Shown: positions 8,518 to 15,765, counted from the stretch's first letter. The stretch: DNA of 35,623 bases from Tropicimonas sp047971885 (GCF_047971885.1 NZ_JBKEAE010000040.1:1-35623), one strand, 5' to 3'. The notes: generated by a model not told the origin, from the letters alone. A program made the numbers and translations.

Positions 8518-8754
8518 TCAGTGGTGATCGTCGTCGTGGCTGTCATCATCGTCATCGTCGTCGTCGTTGGCGAGGATGGCGATCAGGGCAGCGCCGCCGA
8601 GCAGCGCAGCAGCCGCACCGTAGCCACCGAGGCTGCCGGCATCGTCTTCGACGACGAAGGGCTGGGGCTCGACGACCGGCTCGGAATAGCCGCCGGCAAA
8701 CGACGGCGCTGCGAGAGCAAGTACCATCGCGGACGAGATCATGAACTTCTGCAT
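8518..8754 (-). CDS. Small exported protein with Asp/His-rich tail
   Basis: A 78-residue protein. The N-terminus MQKFMISSAMVLALAAPSFA is a clear signal peptide. A short acidic linker follows (SEPVVEPQPFVVEDDAG), then a Gly/Ala hydrophobic segment able to span a membrane (GGYGAAAALLGGAALIAILA), then a tail of eight Asp, Ser, His, three Asp and two His. ATG 8754 is chosen over an upstream ATG because TAGGAGT lies 7 bp before it and the signal peptide starts there. Similar tiny Rhodobacterales proteins are often mis-annotated as ferrochelatase; nothing here supports that enzyme. The tail suggests metal or calcium binding. Its place between polysaccharide genes, near yjbF-yjbH, recalls YjbE/GfcA, which are also tiny exported proteins with a low-complexity tail. 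That comparison is positional only. Confidence 0.75.
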   Translation of the reverse strand: MQKFMISSAMVLALAAPSFAGGYSEPVVEPQPFVVEDDAGSLGGYGAAAALLGGAALIAILANDDDDDDDDSHDDDHH

Positions 8755-8775
8755 AGTATGACTCCTATAGCGCAG

Positions 8776-8794
8776 TCCGGGCGTCATGCCCGGA
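8776..8794 (-). promoter_or_regulatory. Hairpin in the leader of the Asp/His-tailed protein gene
   Basis: TCCGGGC-GTCAT-GCCCGGA is a perfect 7-bp stem with a 5-nt loop, ending about 12 bp before the ribosome-binding site of the minus-strand gene starting at 8754. It could stabilise the mRNA 5' end or affect translation. No known riboswitch is recognised. Confidence 0.5.
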
Positions 8795-8856
8795 GATCAC
8801 AGACAACATCGCACATATGCGTGTGAAGGCAAGAGCTTCATGAACCCGCCAAGAGG

Positions 8857-8877
8857 GATGCGCAACAAGATGCGCAA
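8857..8877. repeat. Direct repeat GATGCGCAA x2, period 12 bp
   Basis: GATGCGCAA is present at 8857-8865 and 8869-8877, about 110 bp upstream of the start of the minus-strand Asp/His-tailed protein gene and just past the end of the CAP-domain gene. The core TGCGCA is palindromic. The position fits an upstream operator, but the regulator is unknown. Confidence 0.5.
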
Positions 8878-8900
8878 GGTGTTACATATTCGCCAGAGTT

Positions 8901-9569
8901 TCAGCCGGCGATGGTCTGGGAAATATAAAGTCCGCCGCAATTTCCGGCACGCGGATCGTATCCGGCACCGGCGCCCGCGATCCTTGCCCGCCGGTCCATC
9001 ATGTTCTTCCGGTGGCCGCCGGACCGGTACCAGAGGTCGGTCACGTATCGCGCCAGCGATGCATAGCTGTGCCGGCCGATTCGCGTGCCCTTCCCCGTTT
9101 CGAAATGGCAGCCCGGGGCATCGACGATTCGATAGCGGCCGGCCTCGTCCAGCCGGTAGAGCGAGACCTTGGCGATATTCTCCGATCCCATGTGAATGTT
9201 ACGGGCGGCGGCAAGGATTCGCTGGCTTGTCGTGCGCTTTCCGCGAAGGCTGGACAGGTGGGTCAGATCATGCGCGCGCGCCATCCAGCGGGCGTGGGTT
9301 TCGGCCGCGCGCCGCATGCCGTTTGCCGGCGCGAGCTTCGCCAGCCCCTTGCGGCAGCGAAGGTAATTGACCTCGGCCAGCACCGAGGCGTCCAGCAACC
9401 GCTGATCGATTCGCCCCGGATCGACGAGCTTTTCGGCGCCGGCGATCCGCGTTCTGCTGCAACTCGGAGCGGCGGCGGCGCTGCCGGCGGAAACGACGAC
9501 AACAAGCACCAGAAACATCATTCCGCAAAGCGCGGATCTGCGCAGTTTCCGGGCGTAGGCTATCGTCAT
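8901..9569 (-). CDS. Secreted CAP-domain (SCP/PR1-like) protein
   Basis: A 222-residue protein with an N-terminal signal peptide (MTIAYARKLRRSALCGMMFL followed by a Val-rich core and AGSAAAA). One CAP domain follows. It shows the expected NYLRCRKGLAKLAPANGMRRAAETHARWMA helix, SENIAKV with the conserved Glu, and WYRSGGHRKNMMD with the conserved His, ending GAGYDPRAGNCGGLYISQTIAG. Cys residues in the mature part probably form disulphides. Bacterial CAP proteins are extracytoplasmic and of mostly unknown function, with sterol/lipid binding or protease-like roles proposed for the superfamily. ATG 9569 is chosen for its signal peptide and an AAGGA site about 9 bp before it; longer in-frame starts lack these. 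It is divergent from ugd, with a shared 161-bp control region. Confidence 0.88.
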   Translation of the reverse strand: MTIAYARKLRRSALCGMMFLVLVVVVSAGSAAAAPSCSRTRIAGAEKLVDPGRIDQRLLDASVLAEVNYLRCRKGLAKLAPANGMRRAAETHARWMARAHDLTHLSSLRGKRTTSQRILAAARNIHMGSENIAKVSLYRLDEAGRYRIVDAPGCHFETGKGTRIGRHSYASLARYVTDLWYRSGGHRKNMMDRRARIAGAGAGYDPRAGNCGGLYISQTIAG

Positions 9570-9694
9570 CCCAGGTGTTCCTTCCCCGATCGCCGAAGTC
9601 ACGTTGCGGCGATATACATCATCCTGCCGGACCAAACCACACGGACCGGGAATTTGTATCGGCAGTTCGTTGACAGTAGGTTGCCGATGCACCA

Positions 9695-9707
9695 TTCGCA
9701 GTGCGAA
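9695..9707. promoter_or_regulatory. Operator-like inverted repeat between CAP gene and ugd
   Basis: TTCGCA-G-TGCGAA is a perfect 6-bp inverted repeat with a one-base centre, in the divergent region about 24 bp before the ugd start. Its size and position suit a dimeric regulator acting on ugd, the CAP gene or both. Confidence 0.5.
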
Positions 9708-9730
9708 GTTTGGTATAATGGAGTCGGAAA

Positions 9731-11035
9731 ATGAAGATCGCAATGATCGGAACCGGTTATGTCGGTCTCGTTTCGGGCGTCTGTCTGTCGGATTTCGGCC
9801 ACGAGGTGGTCTGCGTCGACAAGAATCCCGACAAGATCGGCATGCTGGAGCGCGGCGAGGTTCCGATCTTCGAGCCCGGGCTCGATATGCTGATGGAGCG
9901 GAATGTCGCCGCCGGGCGCCTGTCGTTCACCGGCGATCTTGCGCAGGCCGTGGAAGGGGCCGGTGCGGTGTTCATCGCGGTCGGCACGCCGACCCGCCGC
10001 GGCGACGGCCACGCCGACCTTTCCTATGTCTATGCGGCGGCCGAGGAAGTGGCCGGCTGTCTGAGCGGCCACACCGTGATCGTCACCAAGTCGACAGTGC
10101 CGGTCGGAACCAACCGCAAGGTCGAGGAGATCGTGCGCGAAGCCAATCCGGCGCTCGATTTCGACGTGGCCTCCAACCCCGAGTTCCTGCGCGAAGGAGC
10201 GGCCATCGACGATTTCATGCGGCCTGACAGGGTTGTGGTTGGCGTCGAGAGCGAGCGGGCGAAAGAGGTCATGGGCGAGATTTACCGCCCCCTCTTCCTG
10301 CGCGATTTCCCGATCGTCTATACCGGGCTCGAAACGGCGGAGATGATCAAATACGCCGCCAACGCCTTCCTTGCCACCAAGATCACCTTCATCAACGAGA
10401 TCGCCGCCCTGTGCGAGCGGGTTGGGGCGGATGTGAAGGCGGTCTCACGCGGGATGGGGCTCGACAACCGCATCGGCAACAAGTTCCTGCATGCCGGACC
10501 GGGCTATGGCGGTTCGTGTTTTCCCAAGGATACCAACGCGCTGGCCCGGATCGGACAGGATCATTCCGTGCCGCTCCAGATTACCGAGACCGTCATCAAG
10601 GTGAACGAGGAAATCAAGCGCCGCATGGTCGAAAAGCTGCAGGACATGTGCGGCGGCAGCTTCAACGGCAAGACGATCTGCGTGCTGGGGGTTACCTTCA
10701 AGCCCAATACCGACGACATGCGCGAGGCGCCCTCGCTGACGATCGTTCCGGCGATGATCGGTGGCGGCGCCACGGTACGCGTGGTCGACCCGCAGGGCCG
10801 GCGCGAGGGCGAGGCACTTCTGCCCGGCGTGAACTGGGAAACGGATCCCTATGCGGCGGCACGGGATGCCGATGCGGTGGTGATCCTGACGGAATGGAAC
10901 GAGTTCCGCGCGCTCGATCTCACCCGCATGGCCTCGGTCATGGGCACGCCGCGGCTCGCCGACCTGCGCAACATCTATACCCGCGAGGACGCGCTCGACG
11001 CCGGTTTCGCGGAATATGTCGCAGTTGGCCGCTGA
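9731..11035 (+). CDS. ugd: UDP-glucose 6-dehydrogenase
   Basis: A 434-residue enzyme oxidising UDP-glucose to UDP-glucuronate with two NAD+. The N-terminal Rossmann motif is MIGTGYVGLVSG, followed by the Asp/Lys strand VVCVDKN. AVGTPTRRGDGHADLS and VTKSTVPVGTN are family signatures. The catalytic Cys263 lies in GPGYGGSCFPKDT. The C-terminal UDP-binding domain contains VLGVTFKPNTDDMREAPS. Length is typical of the bacterial Ugd/TuaD/RkpK group. GGAG lies 7 bp before ATG 9731. The 3' end overlaps the next gene (sugar transferase) by 20 bp. Product feeds the UDP-GlcA 4-epimerase at 7362-8381 and probably the polysaccharide made by this locus. Confidence 0.96.
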   Translation: MKIAMIGTGYVGLVSGVCLSDFGHEVVCVDKNPDKIGMLERGEVPIFEPGLDMLMERNVAAGRLSFTGDLAQAVEGAGAVFIAVGTPTRRGDGHADLSYVYAAAEEVAGCLSGHTVIVTKSTVPVGTNRKVEEIVREANPALDFDVASNPEFLREGAAIDDFMRPDRVVVGVESERAKEVMGEIYRPLFLRDFPIVYTGLETAEMIKYAANAFLATKITFINEIAALCERVGADVKAVSRGMGLDNRIGNKFLHAGPGYGGSCFPKDTNALARIGQDHSVPLQITETVIKVNEEIKRRMVEKLQDMCGGSFNGKTICVLGVTFKPNTDDMREAPSLTIVPAMIGGGATVRVVDPQGRREGEALLPGVNWETDPYAAARDADAVVILTEWNEFRALDLTRMASVMGTPRLADLRNIYTREDALDAGFAEYVAVGR

Positions 11036-11774
11036 GGCCGGTCATAAGCCGGGCGGAAGCAGGAAGGGAACGGCTTCCGTGAAGCCCCGCCAGGTGCGGT
11101 ATTCATATGCCGCGCCGGCCAAGCGTGTGTTCGACGTGGTATTGTCGGCGGTTCTGCTGGTCGTGCTTCTGCCGCTGATCCTGCTCATTTCGCTTGCCGT
11201 TCTCGTTTTCGACGGCTTGCCCGTCCTCTATCCGGCGCAGCGCATGAAGGCACCGCGTCAGCGCTTCACGCTGCTTAAGTTCCGCACCATGGAAACCGAC
11301 AGGCGGCGCCATGAGGTCGGGGTGTCGGGGGGCGACAAGAGGCACCGGATAACGCGGCTTGGCCGCGCCCTGCGCCGTACCCGGCTCGACGAATTGCCGC
11401 AACTGATGAACGTGCTGGCCGGCGACATGTCCTTTGTCGGTCCGCGCCCGCCGGCGCCGCGCTATGTCAAGCGGCACCCCGGTATCTACGCCGAGGTTCT
11501 GCGAAGCCGGACCGGAATCACCGGCCTGGCGACGGTGATCTTTCACTCGCACGAGGAAATGCTGCTGTCGCAGACCAGAACCGCCGCCGAGACCGAGCAG
11601 ATCTATGTGCGCCGCTGCATTCCGCGCAAGGCGCGGCTCGACCTGATCTATCGCGACAATCAGTCGCTCGGGCTTGATCTCTATCTGATCTATCTCACGG
11701 CGGGAAAGCTCGTTCCGCTGCCGGGCAGGCGTGTGAAGCGGCTGAGCGCCAAGGCGCGGCGCGTGTCGCACTGA
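11016..11774 (+). CDS. Undecaprenyl-phosphate sugar-1-phosphate transferase (WcaJ/ExoY type)
   Basis: A 252-residue monotopic polyprenyl-phosphate hexose-1-phosphate transferase. One hydrophobic segment (about 39-66, VFDVVLSAVLLVVLLPLILL) precedes the catalytic domain. The latter carries LLKFRTME, the DE-containing RTRLDELPQLMNVLAGDMSFVGPRPP and the GITGLATV segment, all hallmarks of the family. Such enzymes start repeat-unit assembly by moving a sugar phosphate from a nucleotide sugar to undecaprenyl phosphate at the inner membrane. This is the short form without the extra N-terminal four-helix domain of WbaP. It starts inside ugd (20-bp overlap), so it is translationally coupled. Sugar specificity cannot be read from sequence. 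A GC-only inverted repeat follows the stop at 11777-11791. Confidence 0.93.
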   Translation: MSQLAAEAGHKPGGSRKGTASVKPRQVRYSYAAPAKRVFDVVLSAVLLVVLLPLILLISLAVLVFDGLPVLYPAQRMKAPRQRFTLLKFRTMETDRRRHEVGVSGGDKRHRITRLGRALRRTRLDELPQLMNVLAGDMSFVGPRPPAPRYVKRHPGIYAEVLRSRTGITGLATVIFHSHEEMLLSQTRTAAETEQIYVRRCIPRKARLDLIYRDNQSLGLDLYLIYLTAGKLVPLPGRRVKRLSAKARRVSH

Positions 11775-11776
11775 GC

Positions 11777-11791
11777 GGCCGGCCCGGCCGA
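11777..11791. repeat. GC-rich inverted repeat after the sugar transferase gene
   Basis: CGGCCGG-C-CCGGCCG lies 2 bp beyond the stop codon. It may act as a transcript-end hairpin, but no T run follows, so it is not called a terminator. Confidence 0.4.
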
Positions 11792-11847
11792 TACGGGAAA
11801 ACCGGCCTGCCGCACCACCGCACCGGCCCGGTGGATTGTTGTTGCAA

Positions 11848-11866
11848 ATAGCCGGTGAAGGGCTAT
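11848..11866. promoter_or_regulatory. Inverted repeat ATAGCC/GGCTAT upstream of the export lipoprotein gene
   Basis: ATAGCC at 11848-11853 and GGCTAT at 11861-11866 are separated by 7 bp. It is the only relatively AT-rich dyad in the 189-bp gap before the Wza-like gene, about 100 bp from its start. It could be an operator or a leader hairpin. No promoter boxes are convincing. Confidence 0.35.
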
Positions 11867-11963
11867 CGGCGACCGGGAGGTTGACCCCCGGCATGTGCTG
11901 GCGCTATTCCGGCTTGGTCAAGGCCGCGCAACTGCGCCGCGCGGTGCCGCATTGGGGGACAAT

Positions 11964-13058
11964 GTGCTCAAACTGATCCGGCTGTTGCTGCCGATGCTTG
12001 TACTGGGTGCCTGCGCACTGCCGCGTGGTGCGCCGATCGAACGCGAGGTGTTGGCAGTCGGCCCCAACGAGGAGCGGGATTTCGCCGTCTACGCCGTAAC
12101 GCGCGATACCCTGCCCGGCCTCACCGACTGGCCGGCCACCGATAACGTGCGCCGTTTCGGCTGGATTTCCGGCCAGTCCGACTCGCCGGGCGTGATACAG
12201 CCCTACGACACGCTTCAGATGGTGATCTGGGACAGCGAGGAAAACTCGCTTCTCACCGCCCAGATGGAAAAGCAGGCCACGGTTCCCGCCCTGCGCGTGA
12301 CACAGGGCGGCACTGTCTTCGTGCCCTACGTCGGCAAGGTTCATGTCGCCGGCAAGACGGCGGATGCGGCGCGCGAACAGATCGAGCGCGAGTTGCTCGC
12401 GTCAGTGCCGTCGGCGCAGGTCCAGCTTTCGGTGGTGCCGGGTCCGCGCGGATCGGTCAGCCTGATCGGCGGGGTGCGGAATCCCGGAACGGTTCCGCTG
12501 CCGGAAGGAAATTTCACCGTACTGAGCCTGATCAGTCAGGGGGGCGGGCCGGCCAGCCTGAACAACCCGCAGGTCCGCCTGATCCGGGGGGGAAAGACCT
12601 ATGGCACCTCGCTCGACCACCTGATCGACAATCCGTCGCAGGATCCCAGCCTGCGCGGCGGCGACAAGGTTGCGCTGGTGGACGACGAACGATTCTTCCG
12701 CGCCTTCGGGGCGGCGGGCAAGGAGCAGATCGTCCGGTTCACCGAGGACAAGCTGTCGGCGATGGACGCGGTCTCGCTCATGGGCGGGCTCGACGAACGC
12801 TCGGCCAACCCGCAGGGTATCCTGCTGTTGCGGGAATATCCGCGTTCGGCGGTGCGAAGCGACGGACGCGGCCCGATGCACGAGCGGACGATCTTTGCCC
12901 TCGACCTGACCTCGGCCGACGGAATATTCAGCGCCAACCGGATGCCGATCTATTCGGGCGATACACTGATGGTCACCGAATCGCCGGTCAACTCGACGCG
13001 CACCATCTTCGGGCTTGCCGGAACGCTGATCGGGTTCAACACCCAGTTCTCGCAATGA
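11964..13058 (+). CDS. Polysaccharide export outer-membrane lipoprotein (Wza/OPX-like)
   Basis: A 364-residue lipoprotein of the polysaccharide biosynthesis/export family. The GTG at 11964 is preferred: it gives a compact lipoprotein signal (VLKLIRLLLPMLVLGAC, Cys at residue 17) and has a GGGGG site just upstream, whereas the frame can be read from 11895 only with an unlikely preceding stretch. The export domain (about 70-160, PYDTLQMVIWDSEE through TVFVPYVGKVHVAGKT) is followed by two SLBB-like units (VSLIGGVRNPGTVPLPEG and a later one ending SGDTLMVTESP). It would form the outer-membrane channel or periplasmic ring of a capsule/EPS exporter. No Wzc-type co-polymerase or kinase lies next to it, which is unusual for a Wza-type pair. 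Confidence 0.9.
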   Translation: MLKLIRLLLPMLVLGACALPRGAPIEREVLAVGPNEERDFAVYAVTRDTLPGLTDWPATDNVRRFGWISGQSDSPGVIQPYDTLQMVIWDSEENSLLTAQMEKQATVPALRVTQGGTVFVPYVGKVHVAGKTADAAREQIERELLASVPSAQVQLSVVPGPRGSVSLIGGVRNPGTVPLPEGNFTVLSLISQGGGPASLNNPQVRLIRGGKTYGTSLDHLIDNPSQDPSLRGGDKVALVDDERFFRAFGAAGKEQIVRFTEDKLSAMDAVSLMGGLDERSANPQGILLLREYPRSAVRSDGRGPMHERTIFALDLTSADGIFSANRMPIYSGDTLMVTESPVNSTRTIFGLAGTLIGFNTQFSQ

Positions 13059-13127
13059 CCGTCATCTGATTCGCCGTGATCCGGCAGGCTTCCGGCGGCG
13101 ATCGGGGGCCTGAGGAACGCACCGAGC

Positions 13128-13141
13128 GCGGTTTATACCGC
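13128..13141. repeat. Small inverted repeat GCGGT-TTAT-ACCGC
   Basis: A 5-bp stem with a 4-base loop in the 112-bp gap before the hydrolase gene. It is the only structured piece in that gap and could be part of its promoter or leader. Confidence 0.3.
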
Positions 13142-13170
13142 ATGGCAGCATTTACCGGCATATAGCATGC

Positions 13171-14148
13171 ATGCAGAGTCGCGCGGGGCTTGTGGAGACG
13201 GAAGGGATGCCGGGCATGCCGGATGAAAACGCTCGCGAAATCGGGTCGCACCAGGGCTGGGCGCTCGAGCGTCACGCCGCCGGGGATGCTGCGCCTGACC
13301 TGGGCGATGTGCTGTTCCTGCACGGGATCGCGTCGGGAAGCTGGGTCTGGACGCCTGACTGGCTGCGCCATTTCACCGGCGCCGGGTATACAGGATGGAC
13401 GATCACCCTGCCCGGCCGACCGTCGGGTGCCAGCATGGCCTCCGATCCAGCCGCGGCCGAACAGGCCCCGACCGGGCTGATCGCCACCCCAGACACCGAA
13501 GCGGCAATCGAATCCTGGCGTATGCTTCCCGCAGCGCCGCTTTTCGACGGCCCGGATCTCGACGATTACAGCCGCGCGCTGGAAGAGGCGATGGATACCA
13601 TCGGCCGGCCGGTGACAGTGGTCAGCCATTCACTGGGCGGCGCGGTGGTGCAGAACTCCATCCGGCGCGGCTTCCGGCCGGCGGCGACGGTTCTGCTCTG
13701 TTCGGTGCCGCCCTACGGGCTGTGGCGCGCCTCGTTCGAGACAGCCATGTGCAACCCGTTGCTGTGGATGGCGCTGGCCAGATTTTCCCTGTTCGGCGTG
13801 TCGGAAGTCGATACCGGCCTGATGCGCCGCAACCTCTTTCCCGGTGGCATCACCGAAGCCGAATTTCAGCGCCTGCTGCCACGCTTCACCGACGAATCGC
13901 TTGCCGCCACCATCCGAACGACCGGATTTCCGCCCTTCGCGCCCCTGCCGGGGCCACGGGCAGACATGCTGGTGATAGGGGCGTCGCAGGACCGCCTGCT
14001 GCCCCTCACCGATATCTGCCTGACCGGGCTCTATTACGGTGTTGCACCGAAAATTGTCCGGGGGGCCGGCCACATGCCGATGTACGAACCGGCCCACGCC
14101 GGAGAAACCGCCGGCCTGATCCTCGACTGGCTCGACACCCGGCGCTGA
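13171..14148 (+). CDS. Alpha/beta-hydrolase fold enzyme
   Basis: A 325-residue alpha/beta hydrolase. The oxyanion motif LFLHGIASGSWVW is near residue 50, the nucleophile elbow SHSLGG near residue 152 (catalytic Ser), and the C-terminal RGAGHMPMYEPAHAG carries the catalytic His. The acid is probably the Asp in VIGASQDRLLPL. These features make it an esterase/lipase-like hydrolase of unknown substrate, cytoplasmic since there is no signal peptide. The start is uncertain: ATG at 13171 gives the longest form, but a GGAAGG stretch favours ATG 13216 (MPDENAREIG), which loses only 15 residues outside the fold. It stands alone between the polysaccharide locus and trhO, which is convergent and ends 9 bp away. 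Link to the polysaccharide genes is not evident. Confidence 0.85.
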   Translation: MQSRAGLVETEGMPGMPDENAREIGSHQGWALERHAAGDAAPDLGDVLFLHGIASGSWVWTPDWLRHFTGAGYTGWTITLPGRPSGASMASDPAAAEQAPTGLIATPDTEAAIESWRMLPAAPLFDGPDLDDYSRALEEAMDTIGRPVTVVSHSLGGAVVQNSIRRGFRPAATVLLCSVPPYGLWRASFETAMCNPLLWMALARFSLFGVSEVDTGLMRRNLFPGGITEAEFQRLLPRFTDESLAATIRTTGFPPFAPLPGPRADMLVIGASQDRLLPLTDICLTGLYYGVAPKIVRGAGHMPMYEPAHAGETAGLILDWLDTRR

Positions 14149-14157
14149 GGGGGCGTT

Positions 14158-15069
14158 CTATCCGCCCTGCGCGCCCAGGTGTCGCGTTCCGTGGCGGGCG
14201 GCAAGCGCAACCTGCCTCTGCCGCTCGCGGAAACGCCGTCGGTCGGCATCGGTGAACTCGCCGATGCACCTCGGGCAGGAAACCCCTTCCTCGAACGCGG
14301 GCGCCTGCATGTCGGCCGGCGAGACAGGGCGGCGGCAGGCATGGCACATCCGGTGGCTGCCCTGCTTCAGCCCGTGGGTCAGCGACACCCGCTGGTCAAA
14401 GACAAAACACTCGCCCTGCCAGAGGCTTTCCCGTTCGGGTACGTCCTCGAGGTATTTCAGGATACCGCCGCGCAGGTGATAGACCTGCGATTCGCCCAGC
14501 CCCAGCAGATAGCTGGTGGACTTTTCGCAGCGGATGCCGCCGGTGCAGAACATCGCGATCCGCCTGTTGTGGAACCGGTCGCGGTTCGCTTCCCACCAGG
14601 CGGGAAATCCGCGGAAACTGCGGGTACCTGGATCTATCGCACCATCGAAGCTGCCGATCGCAACCTCGTAGTCGTTGCGCGTGTCGATCACCACCACATC
14701 GGGCGCCGAGATCAGCGCGTTCCAGTCGGCGGGGTCGACATGGGTGCCGACCGAGGCGGTCGGGTCCACGTCGGGCTGGCCCATGGTGACGATCTCGCGC
14801 TTCAGCCGGACCTTCATGCGGCCGAACGGCATTTCGGCGGCAGGGCTCTCCTTCCACACCAGTCCGGCACATCCGGGAAGGGCGCGGATATGGGCCAGCA
14901 CCCGCGCAATCCCCCTGGCAGGCCCGGCAATGGTGCCGTTGATCCCCTCGCGCGCCAGCAGCAGGCTGCCCCGCACGTCTTCGCTCCGGCAAAGCGCCAG
15001 CAAGGGCGCGCGCAGCATATCGGGGGTATCGAAGCGGGTGAAATGGTAAAGTGCGGCAACTGTCAGCAT
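14158..15069 (-). CDS. trhO: tRNA uridine(34) hydroxylase TrhO (rhodanese-like, UPF0176)
   Basis: A 303-residue protein of the UPF0176/TrhO family, which makes 5-hydroxyuridine at tRNA position 34 using molecular oxygen. An N-terminal domain (YHFTRFDTPDMLRAPLLALC, with EGINGTIAGP) precedes the rhodanese domain (VVVIDTRNDYEVAIGSFDGA). The active-site Cys lies in MFCTGGIRCEKSTSYL. A Cys-rich C-terminal segment (CHACRRPVSPAD, CPRCIGEF) looks like a zinc-binding tail. Length is slightly shorter than the Escherichia coli protein, as usual in alphaproteobacteria. It is divergent from pncA, with a 93-bp intergenic region that would hold both promoters, and convergent with the hydrolase gene. Confidence 0.93.
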   Translation of the reverse strand: MLTVAALYHFTRFDTPDMLRAPLLALCRSEDVRGSLLLAREGINGTIAGPARGIARVLAHIRALPGCAGLVWKESPAAEMPFGRMKVRLKREIVTMGQPDVDPTASVGTHVDPADWNALISAPDVVVIDTRNDYEVAIGSFDGAIDPGTRSFRGFPAWWEANRDRFHNRRIAMFCTGGIRCEKSTSYLLGLGESQVYHLRGGILKYLEDVPERESLWQGECFVFDQRVSLTHGLKQGSHRMCHACRRPVSPADMQAPAFEEGVSCPRCIGEFTDADRRRFRERQRQVALAARHGTRHLGAQGG

Positions 15070-15162
15070 GGCCCGTCCCTAGGCCGGAACCGCCCCGCTC
15101 GGCAAGGCCGCATTGACCGTCCCGCCCCCCCCGTGCAAAGCCTGTGGCAGGAGGTGCCGCAA

Positions 15163-15765
15163 ATGCCCGAAGCGCTGATCGTGATCGACGTCCAGAACGA
15201 TTTCTGCCCCGGCGGTGCACTGGCCGTGCCCGGCGGCGACGAAATCGTGCCCGGCATCAACGCACTGCTGCCCGATTATCCCGTCCGTATCTTCACTCAG
15301 GACTGGCACACCGCCGATCATGCTTCCTTTGCTTCCCGGCACCCTGGCAAAAAGCCCTACGAGATATTCGAGATGCCCTACGGGCCGCAGGTTCTCTGGC
15401 CCGATCATTGCGTGCAGGGCAGTGAGGGCGCGGCCTTCCATCCCTGCCTTGCAAACGATGCCGCCCAGGTGGTGATCCGCAAGGGCTTCGATCGCGATAT
15501 CGACAGCTATTCGGCGTTCTTCGAGAACGACCGCGCAACACCGACCGGGCTGGAGGGTTACCTGAGGACACGCGGCGTCGAACGCCTGGTCATGGTCGGG
15601 CTCGCCACCGATTTCTGCGTGCATTACTCGGCCATTGATGCGGTACGGCTCGGGTTTGCCGTCCGGGTGGAGATCGACCTGTGCCGGGCCATCGACCTCG
15701 ACGGTTCGCTCGCCGCGGCGCTCGATGCCATGCACAATGCCGGCGTGACGCTTTCCAGCAGATAA
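15163..15765 (+). CDS. pncA: Nicotinamidase
   Basis: A 200-residue isochorismatase-fold amidohydrolase converting nicotinamide to nicotinate and ammonia. Visible catalytic residues are D9 (VIDVQNDFCPGGAL), the Lys in VIRKGFDRDIDSYSAF and the nucleophile Cys in GLATDFCVHYSA. Metal ligands are D47 and H49 (TQDWHTADH) and the His of WPDHC. FDRDIDSYSAFFENDR is a close nicotinamidase signature and argues against other isochorismatase-like enzymes. The frame is open for 328 codons upstream, but GGAGG at 15150-15154, 8 bp before ATG 15163, and family length fix the start. pncB follows 116 bp downstream on the same strand, giving a two-step NAD salvage unit. Confidence 0.96.
   Translation: MPEALIVIDVQNDFCPGGALAVPGGDEIVPGINALLPDYPVRIFTQDWHTADHASFASRHPGKKPYEIFEMPYGPQVLWPDHCVQGSEGAAFHPCLANDAAQVVIRKGFDRDIDSYSAFFENDRATPTGLEGYLRTRGVERLVMVGLATDFCVHYSAIDAVRLGFAVRVEIDLCRAIDLDGSLAAALDAMHNAGVTLSSR

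Noticed and set aside
8518..8754. Ferrochelatase annotation for the Asp/His-tailed protein
   Set aside because: Seventy-eight residues with a signal peptide and acidic tail cannot hold a ferrochelatase fold, and no catalytic motif is present.
9670..9719. TTGACA at 9670-9675 with TATAAT at 9714-9719 as a sigma-70 promoter for ugd
   Set aside because: The 38-bp gap is far beyond the allowed spacing of about 17 bp, so the two boxes cannot work together.
14179..15162. Long in-frame extension upstream of pncA and antisense to trhO
   Set aside because: The extension is only a shadow of trhO. The GGAGG site and family length place the pncA start at 15163.
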